DNA of 64,000 nt from Pseudo-nitzschia pungens (lineage: Eukaryota > Bacillariophyta > Bacillariophyceae > Bacillariales > Bacillariaceae). Below, in pieces: positions 53,699 through 64,000 of this stretch. The DNA lies in contig CM074759.1 in NCBI GenBank assembly GCA_037355855.1, positions 310,001 through 374,000 on the forward strand, written 5' to 3'. Numbering within the stretch: the first letter of the stretch is position 1; each line of letters begins with the position of its first letter. The position numbers were made by a program, and so were the translations under genes. The notes beneath the pieces are model-generated. The model saw only the letters and a program-made list of their open reading frames with translations, was not told the DNA's origin and did not search any database.

Positions 53699-55749
53699 TC
53701 GCAGGGTGCGACCGCACACGCGAAGCAAGTGGCCGTCACGGCTCAATGGTGCTTCTTCGAGAAGCGGCGGTTGCGCGGTAGTTTTCCGCAACGAATGAAT
53801 TCATCATCGCAAACGAGCGAGCGAGCGAACCAGCCAGCCAGCCAACCTACCAACCAACCCATGAACCAATATCACATCGTTCATCGATAACGGAGAGCAG
53901 CAGCTGCCGCTGGCTGTTGATAGTGGGGCGATTCATTCGTTCCTCCCGTACTAGCTACACGTACGAATGCTGTGGCGGATTGACTCCACGACAAATGAAT
54001 TGCTGCACGCACCGGAGCGCCAGAGCTTCTCCATCGAAGGGCCTTCCACCTCTGTCGATGCAATGGTCGTGGAAGCCCCCGGAAGCAAGGGGATTTGCGT
54101 GTCTTGGAACTAGGTAGTGTTCCGAAACCGAATGGCGAATATATGCGAAGCGCCTCAGTTAGACTCATGCATACTCTTACACTAAAACAGAGAGCCCTCG
54201 CAAGAGAGAGAGTGGTGGGAGATGTTGGGGTTCTCCCTAATGATTGTGACAAGCCCCCTTCCGGCACATCCTCGAAGGGTGCTGTTGCAATCGCTGATTC
54301 CAAGGTTGGGGAATGGTCATTCGAGGGTTTCCCGCCCGTTTGTATTGTTTGATGCGGTTAGTAGTGGAACACCAATGGAGGAACGCCTTAGCCGTATGTT
54401 GCTCGACCCACATAAATCTTACCGTGCGGCAGAACAACATCGAACCAACAAAGTGTTCCGGTGTGGGTGGGGATGGAGATTTGTTATTGTTTGTATTGTA
54501 GAGTATTTGACGACGATGACGTATTCCCAATTGGAGTTGGGAGGGGCTCGTTGACATAACGGAACTCGAATAGATGTCATGTTTCCGCAATTCTCGTACA
54601 CGTATGTCAATCAAATCATACACTCTGGAGCAGAAAACATACGACCTAGCATAGGCCCTGTTCACAGCCGGAAGAGTTTCGATACCCAGTGGCGACAACA
54701 ACAACACCGAAGCAACAAAGTTTAGCAGTACGGGTGGGGAATGGAGATTTATCATTCGTGTTGTAGACTATTATGAGAGGATGATGCATTCCCACCTGGA
54801 GTTGGGAGGAACTCGTTTTAACATCATGGAACTCACACAGATGTTATATTTTCGCAATTCGGGTTCGTCCCGTTTGTTCCCATTGTGCGCCAAGAACAAT
54901 GAGACTAGAAGCCTCATATTTGGCCACGTAAGCACCGTTTTGTTGAGGGGATGTCAGAATTACAACTCTCGTAAAGAAAAAAAAACACAATGTTGTTGTA
55001 GTAAAGCAATACGTGTACAACCGATGCGTTGCGAGAGAGATTGCAAAAGAACGATAAGTCATACTAGCGGTAACTTACGATACCTTTCCACCAAAAGACA
55101 TTCCTTCAACAAGAAAGGAACGTGATCTTGAAAAGCTCTGCTCCCGATAAAATCACAATAATTTTTTTCCAGTAACGGTACGGTATTCAACACGACACAT
55201 TCATCCGTCTCCTTTGCAATTGATCTAAGCCCCTTGGACACGTAATGTTGTTTGTGTATATGTATGTATTCACACCATGCCGGGAACCCGAAAGATATTA
55301 TCAAGAACGATCTTCTCTGAAATACTGTTTTGCATCATTCTTGCTGAGACTGTTAAGTGTTCTTCATTATGAGGAATGTTGGGGCGAAGAAAAGAACAAT
55401 CAAATCAGAGACCTTGTGAAAGAGGAGAAAAGACATCTTCGGGAATCAGTTTGTTTTAAAACCGTGTGCACAATTTTTCTTTAAGGAAGGGTTTCTACCG
55501 GAACGAAAAACGAAACCTCTATCTGCCAATTAAAAATTAATAATAATAAAAATAATCACTGAGTCCAAAAAAAATTGTCTAGAACGAAGAAGACTACCGG
55601 TTTGACCCAACACGTGATGATACGGTACTGGCACCGGTATTAATACTTCCAGAAGGCAGCCTTTCTCGTAGTTGCGATCACGCGTCTTTCGAACAATTTC
55701 CATTACCAACACCAACATACTTTGGGAAAGAGAGTGTTCATCGAAGGTT
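53699..55749. other. Intergenic with a diverged tandem duplication
   Basis: About 54440-54610 and 54708-54870 are two copies of a segment of about 170 nt, roughly 268 nt apart (shared blocks GGTGGGGATGGAGATTT, GGAGTTGGGAGG, TTTTCGCAATTC and variants). Short frames crossing them show no domain. No gene supported. Confidence 0.55.
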
Positions 55750-57369
55750 ATGACCATGGGTGTCCACTTGCTTCCTGCCATGGCAGATCGAAGCCGGAGC
55801 AGCAGTCCGAAGTCGAGGAGTTCAGCTACTTTCAGAGCTACCGACTCCTGCTCGTGGTCGAACTCCAAGCTTTCCGGCAGGCTAGGGATGAAGAACATCT
55901 CGGACTACACGACGTCAACAGTCGGGGACGTAGCACCATCGACCCCATCCTCCTCAACAAGAACGATCACCAAGAAAACGAACCCCAGGGAAGGCGACGA
56001 TGACAACGACAACGACAACAGCTGTTTCCGCGATCACGGTGCATCCAACTTAGTTCTTAACCTGGCGAGCTATGATGACGATCTGAGAGCCATCTCCAAT
56101 CGCAACACCACCGATGTTGGAAACAATCCGCAGTGTTCCGTCCTTTCTATCGACCGGGAAGATGTTTCGAATATCTACATGCTCGGGCGGGGTCAGTTCT
56201 GCCACGTCCATTTGGTGTCCTGCGTCTTTCCACCCACGCGAGTCCGAGAAGTTTCTTCGTCCGAGGATGAGACTGCGCCACCTTGCCGGACGAAGAAGAG
56301 ACAATTCGCCTGTAAATCCATAGATCCGGAACGCATCGGTGATGAACACGAAATGATCATCGCAGCAACCGATCTGGCGCGCGAGGCCAAGATCTTGTCG
56401 GAACTCGATCATCCGAATATCATCAAGCTACAAGGTCTCTGTTCCGACTCCTTTTCCGACTCCTTTTCCGACGAGGATATATGGGGACGAGAGGAGTCCG
56501 CAAGGGATGCCAGCAGCAGCACCGAGTCCACTATTCGTCCCTCCACAACTGGTTTGGAGGGCTACTTTTTGATCCTGGACTTTTTAGAGGAAACATTGAG
56601 CGATCGTCTCGCTCGGGATCGGAACGAAAGGGCGAACGAGAAGAAACACAGTACTTTCCTCAAGAAGTGTGCCTCCTTTCGCAAATCGAAGGGAACCCAG
56701 GCCAAACACAGGGAGGCTATGTTCCACCGAATCAAGCACGTGATTCCAGGGATCGTAGCGGGCATGCAGTATCTGCACTCGCAAGGAATTGTATTGCGTG
56801 ACCTAAAGCCAGGTAACGTGGGCTTTGACGACGACAAGAACATCCGGCTGTTCGATTTCGGAATGGCACGAAGGGTGTCCGAGTGCGTTCCCGACGAGAT
56901 GTGTGGATCCCCGCGATACATGGCACCAGAAATCATGAACCGGGAAGGATACACACTCAAAGTAGATGTGTACTCCTTTGGGGTGCTACTCTTTGAATTT
57001 TGTACGCTGGAAGTCCCCTTTTCCAAGAGCTGTAAGGTAGGGAGACCACAATTCAAGAGCTGGAGGAATGTAGAATCTTTTCGCAATCTACAACCCTTTC
57101 GAAGTCTACAATCATTCAAGAAGAAGAACTGTAGCAACAACAGCAACAGCAACGCAAGCGAGTCACAACAACGAACAGAGCAATTAAGAGACTTTCTCTC
57201 GAAAGTAGCGAACGAACATCTGCGGCCATCGAACGATCTCGAATCGCTCATCCCATGCCCGGAGTTGTGCAAATTGATTCGAGAATGTTGGAGCACCGAT
57301 CCAAACGAAAGACCAACCTTTGCGGAGATTCAGCTACGGCTTGATGCCATTCTCAACTCATCCCATTGA
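55750..57369 (+). CDS. Protein kinase, RD-type with HRD changed to LRD
   Basis: A 539-residue protein from the ATG at 55750; ACCATGG at 55756 is an alternative start. About 140 Ser/Asp-rich residues precede the kinase domain. The Gly loop is LGRGQFCHVHLV (about residue 145), the ATP lysine is in RQFACKS, and helix C is in DLAREAKILSELDHPNIIKL. The catalytic loop reads IVLRDLKPGNVGF with its Asp at 351, DFG is at 369-371, and the activation segment ends in GSPRYMAPEI. Late motifs are VYSFGVLLFE and CWSTDPNERPTFAEI. The usual His before Arg-Asp is Leu; Lys, Asp, Asn and DFG are intact, so activity is likely. The long insert after GLCSDSFSDSFSDED is polar. The TKL-like Cys-Trp-x(4-6)-RP ending suggests that group. 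It is a paralogue of the kinase at 61231-62682. Confidence 0.85.
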   Translation: MTMGVHLLPAMADRSRSSSPKSRSSATFRATDSCSWSNSKLSGRLGMKNISDYTTSTVGDVAPSTPSSSTRTITKKTNPREGDDDNDNDNSCFRDHGASNLVLNLASYDDDLRAISNRNTTDVGNNPQCSVLSIDREDVSNIYMLGRGQFCHVHLVSCVFPPTRVREVSSSEDETAPPCRTKKRQFACKSIDPERIGDEHEMIIAATDLAREAKILSELDHPNIIKLQGLCSDSFSDSFSDEDIWGREESARDASSSTESTIRPSTTGLEGYFLILDFLEETLSDRLARDRNERANEKKHSTFLKKCASFRKSKGTQAKHREAMFHRIKHVIPGIVAGMQYLHSQGIVLRDLKPGNVGFDDDKNIRLFDFGMARRVSECVPDEMCGSPRYMAPEIMNREGYTLKVDVYSFGVLLFEFCTLEVPFSKSCKVGRPQFKSWRNVESFRNLQPFRSLQSFKKKNCSNNSNSNASESQQRTEQLRDFLSKVANEHLRPSNDLESLIPCPELCKLIRECWSTDPNERPTFAEIQLRLDAILNSSH

Positions 57370-59726
57370 AGGGGAATTGCTCAGAGTGCTACTAATGTAC
57401 GCACAACTACGATTCAAACGATTTTCGCAACACAACTGCACAACAAGAACTACGACACGAACGCATACACCAACAATTTTGCAACGAATATGACTAACTT
57501 CTTACGACACACAGCATCTGCGTTGTATTTTTCTTTTGAAGACAACAGCCACCTTGTGGGATTCAAATAATGATACTGCTTGCTCGCATTATCTCGACAC
57601 ACGTATTCGTTGGCGATTTTTTCATCAATTTTACACTTTTTACACATTGTATCTTTCTATCACAATTTAAGAATTTGGAACGACAACAACTATTCTAGCA
57701 ATTCAACTCTAGTTCTATCGATAATAGTATTAGAGATCGTCTAATGGGGATTCGAGTGCCACCTATAGATATAATCTACCATTCGGATTAGAGCATTGGA
57801 TAGCATTGAACGGATAGACTTCCGCAACAGCTAACTTACCTTTCGACTGGTTATTTCAATCCTTTCGGTGTGTAGTTCCAGGCATTCGAGTGCCTTTTGG
57901 GATTGCGGGCGCACTTTTGGCTCTCTGACAACTACTGTCAGCCGCAGCAGAAGCGATTGGTTCCATGCCGGAGGTTGTCGTTGGCAGGTTGTACCGACAA
58001 TCGAAAACCGCCGGAATCAAGGTATCTCTTGCACTTTTCTGTGGCATTTTTCATTCCATGATCAAAAGTTCTCTTTTCGCGATTTTTACTTAACGATTCA
58101 ACACCATTTCCATGATGAAGAACCTTCATCCAACTTCTGGGATATGAAATATTTTGTATAGCCATTTCAAATTTATGAGGAATTCGTTTAAACTTTCAGC
58201 AAATTATGAATAGCCTCCCCTTCACACGGTCCGGATCATTGAATAGTAGTATTTGCAAGACGTCATTCAGATCATAACAATAAATAAATACCCGCGATGT
58301 TGAATTAATGAAGAAGACGAATCTTGTACTACGTAAAACCTTATTCAATAACCTTATTCAATAGTCCATCTCACATATATAAAAATAAAAAAGAATACAT
58401 AATTTATCTGTAATAAGAAAAGAAACGTTCATATACTTGATCAATTGTTTACCCAGTGGGAAATTGCATGAATGAATGTATTCTTCAAGAAATGAATCAT
58501 TCTCATTTTTTAGCATAAAAGTTCCTCATTAATTGTTTTTTAAAATAAGCCTCACTCTTCTCGACAAAAAATTACGATTTTCATTTTTGGTTTCGTGTGA
58601 AAGGTCGGTTTTTTTTTCTTCCAGTCAAAATGCCATTCAAAATCTTTCTACTAGGAGACTCGAAGAACTCATCAGAAGCATTCACATAGTATTACCGAAC
58701 GGAACTGCTCTTGGCAGTCCGGACGATGGACATCAAGCATTCCGCGAAGTGCCATAAAAACTGTTACTACGAGTATTAGTATTAGTAGTAGTACCGTACT
58801 AGTACGTAGTACGGTGGTATTTTTTAGCTCTGATGTCGAGACAAATACCGTAATATTGTTATGATAATTCTCTCCTTTCCAAGTGAAGAAGAACTACCCC
58901 CGCCATAGTTTTTCAAAAGGCTCGCTGCTTCTTGCACTTGCAATGATCTGTAACTAGTATTGCATTTCGAACTGACAACGTGAGCGGCCTTTGTTGCGGA
59001 TTTGATCATGTGGTGTTCCTCTGAGGAATACGGTACTAGTAGTACTAGTTGTACTATGTAGCAGTAGTATGTTGGTGAAGAGGATTCAACATTTAAAGAT
59101 AATCTAGAAATTGAGACAAAGAAGAAAACAAAATAGCAAAAATGAATTGTCAACAGCTGAGCTGATACTACCAGCAGCATTCAAAGTTGATGAATTCTTG
59201 TTGTTGTAGTACTACTAGATGCCTATGGACTGTGCGAAGGCTCCTGTGTGGGGAAGTGTACTACTGGGGCTACATGAAGTAGCATCCGGTAGCTATCTAC
59301 AAGGTGCTAAGCTGAGAGCTAGAGCTGTCTGCTAAATGCTTAGCAACAAGCATGATAGCATACGGTACAACCCCAACCCCTTACCCGGGTAACCTTACAA
59401 TTTTGTTGCGGATCTTGAAAATACGTAATTACGTACACGTACCGAAAATATGTACCATTAATATGTAGGGTTAGGATTGTGACTCAGCCTGTCCCTCGTC
59501 CCATGTAAATTGATTGATTGAGATATCTTTCCTCCGAAGTCCGGAAAACATGGCATACACGCTTCACGCGCCGTCATCCGTCATCCCGAAAGAACTTTAA
59601 TCATTTCGAGAGAAAGATATGCCATACCGGTACCGGTAACCTTGCTGTTGATCGTAGTGTACGGTATCGCGTACCATTGTTCGTTTGGTGGCATCGATGA
59701 TCAGTATAAAAAAATCTCGTTCCACC
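57370..59726. other. Intergenic, AT-rich
   Basis: 2.3 kb without a supported gene. Short frames at 57868-58161 and 58533-58757 lack domains. AGT/ACT trinucleotide tracts occur at 58770-58815 and 59035-59075, and an AACAGCTGAGCTGATACTAC fragment near 59150 weakly resembles the end of the 95-nt foldback element. Confidence 0.5.
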
Positions 59727-60845
59727 ATGAAGATTTTTGTGGTCCAGTTGTTGAGTTGTCTGCTAACAACAGCAGTTTTGGTCGAATCGTTTGCATCGAA
59801 CCCGGCCTTGGCGAGAAGGAGTTGCGCCTCCCCGTTTTCCCTCGCTTCCGCCGTCACCGATGAGGAATCATCATCCCCCGGTGCCTCCGCCCCACAGAGC
59901 GACAGCGACAGCGACAGCGACAGCGATACGTACTCCAACGGATTGCTGAGACGTGATCGATACGTGGCCTCGAACCGTTTCGCGGTACGTCCCGGCCGCG
60001 AGGCTCGATTTGAAAAGCGTTGGGCGACCCGAAAGTCGCGCCTGGCGGAACTCGACGGATTCAAGTATTTTCACCTCATGCGCCGTGTCACACTCGGTGA
60101 GGACGGGGTCACAGAATACGACGGCGGCGAGGACAAGGAATCCTCCCAGGGAAACTATGTTTCTTTTACGGTGTGGGAAACCAAGAAAGATTTTTCGGCG
60201 TGGAGAAAGGGGGATGCCTTCAAGGAAGCCCACGGGGGGACCTCGATCGGCGCCTTTGTGTCGACCATGATCGGTTCGGCAATGGTCCTGAAGGGAGCCC
60301 CGCGGCCCGCCTTTTACGACGGCTTGCTGCTGCAGAGCGAGGCGCCGGAATCCCTGCCCGAGACCGTCGACGGGTGGAGGAGCATCGAGTTCCCGGAGAC
60401 CGGAACCCTGCCGGCGGAGTGCTTTGTGGCCTGCAACCAATTCTTTGTTCCCAGGGAGAACGCTGTGGCGTTTGAGCAGCGGTGGAAAAACCGCGAGTCC
60501 AAGCTCCGGGACTGCGAGGGTTTTGTCGCCTTTTCCATGATGCGCCGGGACGGACAGGCGAAGGGACACGGGACCGTCGCAATGGACGAATCGGCGGAAC
60601 CGACCTATCTCTCGACTACCATCTGGAAGGATCGGGCTTCCTTTGACAAGTGGAGAACCGGGTCGAACTTTTCCAAGTCGCACGGACAGTCGCCCAAGGG
60701 CGTCGGTAGCGCGGAGGACAGCAAGGATGAATCATCGCCAAAGAAACCACCCCAGGCGACGCAGGGACCTCCCCTGTGGAGTCGCCCTCCCAAACCTATC
60801 TTTTACGAAGGAACTCTTGTCATTGCGACCGCCGATGGCGCCTAG
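59727..60845 (+). CDS. Double ABM-domain protein (antibiotic-biosynthesis monooxygenase fold), probably plastid-targeted
   Basis: A 372-residue protein from the ATG at 59727 (TCCACCATGA). An earlier ATG at 59697 would add ten residues in front of the signal peptide. The N-terminus (MKIFVVQLLSCLLTTAVLVESF, then ASNPALARR) is a signal peptide followed by Ser-Phe-Ala, the style of a diatom plastid presequence. An Asp-Ser run separates it from two tandem ferredoxin-like ABM units. Unit 1 is YVASNRFAVRPGREARFEKR, FKYFHLMRRV, YVSFTVWETKKDFSAWRKGD. Unit 2 is ECFVACNQFFVPRENAVAFE, FVAFSMMRRDG, YLSTTIWKDRASFDKWRTG. In each unit the last block ends in the conserved W..R..F..W. Members include haem-degrading IsdG/HmoB-type enzymes and many of unknown function; a haem or small-molecule role is inferred only from the fold. 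Confidence 0.8.
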   Translation: MKIFVVQLLSCLLTTAVLVESFASNPALARRSCASPFSLASAVTDEESSSPGASAPQSDSDSDSDSDTYSNGLLRRDRYVASNRFAVRPGREARFEKRWATRKSRLAELDGFKYFHLMRRVTLGEDGVTEYDGGEDKESSQGNYVSFTVWETKKDFSAWRKGDAFKEAHGGTSIGAFVSTMIGSAMVLKGAPRPAFYDGLLLQSEAPESLPETVDGWRSIEFPETGTLPAECFVACNQFFVPRENAVAFEQRWKNRESKLRDCEGFVAFSMMRRDGQAKGHGTVAMDESAEPTYLSTTIWKDRASFDKWRTGSNFSKSHGQSPKGVGSAEDSKDESSPKKPPQATQGPPLWSRPPKPIFYEGTLVIATADGA

Positions 60846-61230
60846 TGCGAGTGACGTAACGAGAGACAACCACTGCATTGGATTCGGAGTGTTTTTGTTT
60901 CAAAAAGTACCTCTGTCGTTATTTGTTTTAAAATAATGTATGTATTGAATGTGACTGATTCATTTTTCGTCTGAATGCTTTGCGTCTAAATGTCGCGTGG
61001 GTCGTTCCATCGGTATAATTACCGAGCGGTTCCAAATGAACCACTGAATTAGGCGAGGGTAAATGTGAACCTCGTGTCCCATACGTGGTGGCCATTGCTG
61101 CAAAATTTGAGAACGTGAATTTGGAGAAAAATATTTGGAAACCGTCTGTCGAAAATTAAATGGCAAGCTCGTTTTCTACTCGTGTTGTCGGGGCGAATGT
61201 TGTCAGAGACTGGAATCGATCTCAACAAGG
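60846..61230. other. Short convergent intergenic region
   Basis: 385 nt between the stop codons of the ABM protein (+) and the second kinase (-). AAAATAATGTATGTATTG near 60930 is AT-rich and may serve 3'-end formation. Nothing else is seen. Confidence 0.5.
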
Positions 61231-62682
61231 TCACGTCGACCGAATGCTTTGGGAGGTGGAGGCCACCCCGTCGCTGTAGGCTGTGTCGTCGTAGGGTAAA
61301 ATGGCGACGATCCGCCGATGGATTTCTTCAAAGGATGGCCGCTCGTCCTTGTCGGCGTGCCAGCATTCTTCGATCAATTCCTTGGTCTTGTCGCACCCAA
61401 TCCGATTGAGTTTGGGCCGCATGTGGTGCTTGGCGACCAGGGGCGTGAACTCTTCGATCGTTGTGTGTTTCTTGACGGTCTCGAACGCAATGGTCAGAGA
61501 ACACAACTCGTGGAGAAGAATTCCAAACGAGTACACGTCGGCCTCCAGGGAACATCCGTTACGGGTCATGACTTCCGGTGCCATGTACCGTATCGACCCG
61601 CAGAGCTCTTCGGGATCGCACTCGACTTGTTTCCGGGCAAAGCCAAAATCGAAGATGCGAACGTTTCCGTCAAAGCCAAATCCGACATTGGAGGGTTTCA
61701 GGTCTCGTATCACTATGTCCTGTTGGTGCAGGTATTGCATCCCCTTGGCGATCCCTAGAGCAGCGCATTGCATTCGATCGTACATCATCTTGACGTTCAC
61801 CTTGGGGTTGAGAAAGTTCCATTTGTTCTGGAAGGATCGACGGCAGTTTTTCCGCCATCGCTCCAGTCTGTGGTCCAAGATCTCCTCCAGGAGCTCTAGC
61901 GCGAGGAAATAACCTCCCTCGATACCCTCGCTGTACGAGTACGAAAATCCAGAGGAACAAACTCCTCTCAACTGGACAATATTCTCGTGGTTGAGTTCGC
62001 TCAAGATTTTTGCTTCGATTCCGAGATCCATAGCCGCATCGAGTAGCTGGTCGGAGTCTGCGATTCGTGATGCTTTCAGTGCCTTGAGTGCCAGGTATTC
62101 TCTCTTCTGGTTGTGGTAGACCTTTTGGACATCCGAAAAGCGTCCTCCGCCTAGGGATTCAACACGAGAGAAGTCATTCCTGTCCATTCGTTCGATGCAG
62201 TTCTTGGGTCGGCACGAAACTAGTTTTTTGACACCGCATCTCTCCCTTGCCAAGAAACAGGAAGAAAGGTCGGTACACTTGTCCTTGTCCTTGTCCTTGT
62301 CTTCGCACTCACATGTGCAACATTCCCGTCCTTCTGCTGCAGCTTGTAGACCAATTCGATTCAGGCAATCATCTAGCTCTTCTAATTTCATCAATAATCC
62401 GGCAGTCACGAGAGAAGAGCCATCGGTGCTGTTCTTTTTCGGTTGCCGTAAAAATCGCTTCTGCTGAGACATCGGAAAAATCGAAGCCAATTTCTTTTCG
62501 CGTGGTTCCTTGTCGTTGGGCAAAGTGTTTCTCTTTTTGTTTCCAAAACAAAGCCGGACAGAAAATCTACCCTTGGAGACCATGCAGTCCCTCTGCGGGT
62601 CCCGGCTCACAGGACCAACAGTATTTATTTCCGCAAGTGACGCCAGGGATGACGATGTCTTGTCGGTATCGTTTCTTACCAT
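61231..62682 (-). CDS. Protein kinase, RD-type with HRD changed to IRD
   Basis: A 483-residue protein from the ATG at 62682. The frame opens a little further upstream, but only from a non-ATG codon. The N-terminal 170 residues contain a Lys-rich stretch and a Cys-rich segment (CCTCECEDKDKDKDKC) coded by a GGACAA tract. The kinase domain starts at ESLGGGRFSDVQKVY, with ATP lysine in YLALKALK and helix C in DLGIEAKILSELNHENIVQL. The catalytic loop is IVIRDLKPSNVGF, followed by DFGFAR and GSIRYMAPEV. Its end has VYSFGILLHELCSL and CWHADKDERPSFEEI. The His of HRD is Ile. Shared blocks (AKILSEL, GVCSSGFSYSYS against GLCSDSFSDSFS, DLKPxNVGF) make it a paralogue of the kinase at 55750, in inverted orientation 5 kb away. 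Confidence 0.85.
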   Translation of the reverse strand: MVRNDTDKTSSSLASLAEINTVGPVSRDPQRDCMVSKGRFSVRLCFGNKKRNTLPNDKEPREKKLASIFPMSQQKRFLRQPKKNSTDGSSLVTAGLLMKLEELDDCLNRIGLQAAAEGRECCTCECEDKDKDKDKCTDLSSCFLARERCGVKKLVSCRPKNCIERMDRNDFSRVESLGGGRFSDVQKVYHNQKREYLALKALKASRIADSDQLLDAAMDLGIEAKILSELNHENIVQLRGVCSSGFSYSYSEGIEGGYFLALELLEEILDHRLERWRKNCRRSFQNKWNFLNPKVNVKMMYDRMQCAALGIAKGMQYLHQQDIVIRDLKPSNVGFGFDGNVRIFDFGFARKQVECDPEELCGSIRYMAPEVMTRNGCSLEADVYSFGILLHELCSLTIAFETVKKHTTIEEFTPLVAKHHMRPKLNRIGCDKTKELIEECWHADKDERPSFEEIHRRIVAILPYDDTAYSDGVASTSQSIRST

Positions 62683-64000
62683 GTGTTCGAGACTACGTGT
62701 AGGATTGATTCGATTCCACAACAATTGATCGAACACACAATTTCATAGGAGGGAGGCTTTAATGGTGTCAACTATTGCTGTACCGTAAATGTTACCGAGC
62801 TCGTCGAAGGATTCTGTCCGATGGCACTTCTTTTGTTGAGATATCGCAATGGCTCGGCCCTGTAATTTCGAACCCAAGGTCGACGAAAATGATGCGTGGG
62901 AAAGATTTCTATCACTCAACGTTTGGAGTGTGGACAAAATAATAGTAAAACAGAAGTGAGACGGGTCGCTATTACAGTTTCTTGAAGAATTCTTATTACT
63001 GCCTCGGTCGGCATGATGTTTGGATCCATTCTGATTTCTGATTGATCCATTCCGTCTCGGTCCATCGGCTGTAGGCCAGATATTATTTCTAGCGAAATTT
63101 CGAAACTTGGATATTTATTGAGTCCCATTTTCCTTTGTCCAAATTCATTCTTGTTCTTGGACGATGCGAAGTCTGCTGTCGTCATTTCGATATTTTTTTC
63201 CATGTTGTTTTTCGGTATGTGCCGAACTATTGTTCAAACCTTGCAGAAGCACATCATGTTCTTCCAAGAACACGACCTACTAGGCCCGTGGACACGTCGA
63301 TTGTTGTCATCGCTGTGATAGATTCCTCAAACGCAGTCCTAAGAAGAATGTCCACGTGCGTGGAAAAACGACGTTTTTTCTATCGGTAGGAATAGGAAAT
63401 ACAGTAACCTTAGCGATTAAGGTTACGAAGTAAAGACCTTACCGGTACAAGTAAGGTTACGAGTTCTCATAGATTCCGCTAAGTGTGTTCAAAAAGTACG
63501 GTAGAACGGTACCGGTACGTAGTAGTAACGCTAAAATGCGAGCCTACAATCCTTTCAACAGAACTGCTACGAACCGAATCGTAAGGCTTACGTTCTACAA
63601 AGAACTCATCAAGTCTAAAATGACAAACAGACTCGAACGGAATCAATCCGATCTTGTCCGATTCACCCGGTACGAGTACCAGTAACCTTGCTTCTTCTTG
63701 TATCAAAATCAGATGAATGAATTTATCGGAACTGGTAAGTTACCGATAGATTACGAGTAAGGTTACCGTCACTATGTTGCAAAACACCACCATATGCATT
63801 GGGAATACAAAGGACCACTTAATTAATTTGAATAACGTACTTGTCAGCACCTCATCTTCTGTGTTGTCCAGTCAATGCATGCTCGTTGATAGGCACAGAT
63901 TTTGTATTTTAGCACTGAACTCCCCACCACTTCAGATCAAGTCATTCCAAAGAAGAAGAAGGCATCTCTACTTTTCACTGGCACAAAAAGGTATCAAGCA
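62683..64000. other. Right edge, no gene recognised
   Basis: Upstream region of the second kinase followed by AT-rich DNA. Positions about 63400-63780 are unusually dense in GTAACCTTA, AAGGTTACG, ACCGGTAC and GTACGAGTAC motifs. Short frames have no recognisable domains. Confidence 0.5.

Overview
The window looks like diatom (stramenopile) nuclear DNA. Genes are long, GC-rich and mostly single-exon, they lie on both strands, and they are separated by AT-rich intergenic DNA full of short tandem repeats. Three families point to a diatom. One is a CRAL-TRIO-like protein fused to a DUF6824 domain. Another is a set of plastid-type N-termini (signal peptide followed by a Ser/Ala/Arg-rich stretch). 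The third is a pair of RD-type kinases whose HRD motif lacks its histidine. I cannot name the species.

Layout. 1-10 kb: a small single-pass membrane protein, a KCTD-type BTB protein (-), a complete SERCA-type calcium ATPase (+), and the three-exon CRAL-TRIO/DUF6824 gene (-). 10-13 kb: repeats, including a 95-nt foldback element. 13.3-15.9 kb: a 2-oxoglutarate oxygenase/TPR gene (-) that is readable only through four frame changes, all in the same direction. 18.5-28.8 kb: a low-complexity protein of unknown function (+), a CCCH-finger methyltransferase (-), a two-exon peroxiredoxin (+) with an in-frame TGA at the peroxidatic cysteine, and a type II membrane fucosyltransferase-like protein (-). 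29.6-33.2 kb: a minisatellite made of two opposed arrays. 33.7 kb: tRNA-Asn(GTT). 34.2-40.6 kb: a ChaN-like protein (-), a GTGAA satellite and an Mpv17/PMP22 protein (-). 42.6 kb: the second copy of the foldback element. 43.8-53.7 kb: a TLDc protein (+), an IMP-specific 5'-nucleotidase (-), the N-terminal half of a DDE transposase (+) and a GT25-like glycosyltransferase (+). 55.7-62.7 kb: two paralogous protein kinases in opposite orientations with a double-ABM-domain protein between them.

The genes do not form one pathway; this is ordinary eukaryotic gene order. The strongest discovery candidate is the peroxiredoxin. TGA occupies the catalytic Cys position, the protein resumes after a clean GT-AG intron, and the 3' UTR carries a long hairpin with a UGAU/UGAU quartet. 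This suggests a selenoprotein with a SECIS-like element. Next in interest are the oxygenase gene with four +1 frame changes and the minisatellite palindrome of about 3.5 kb.
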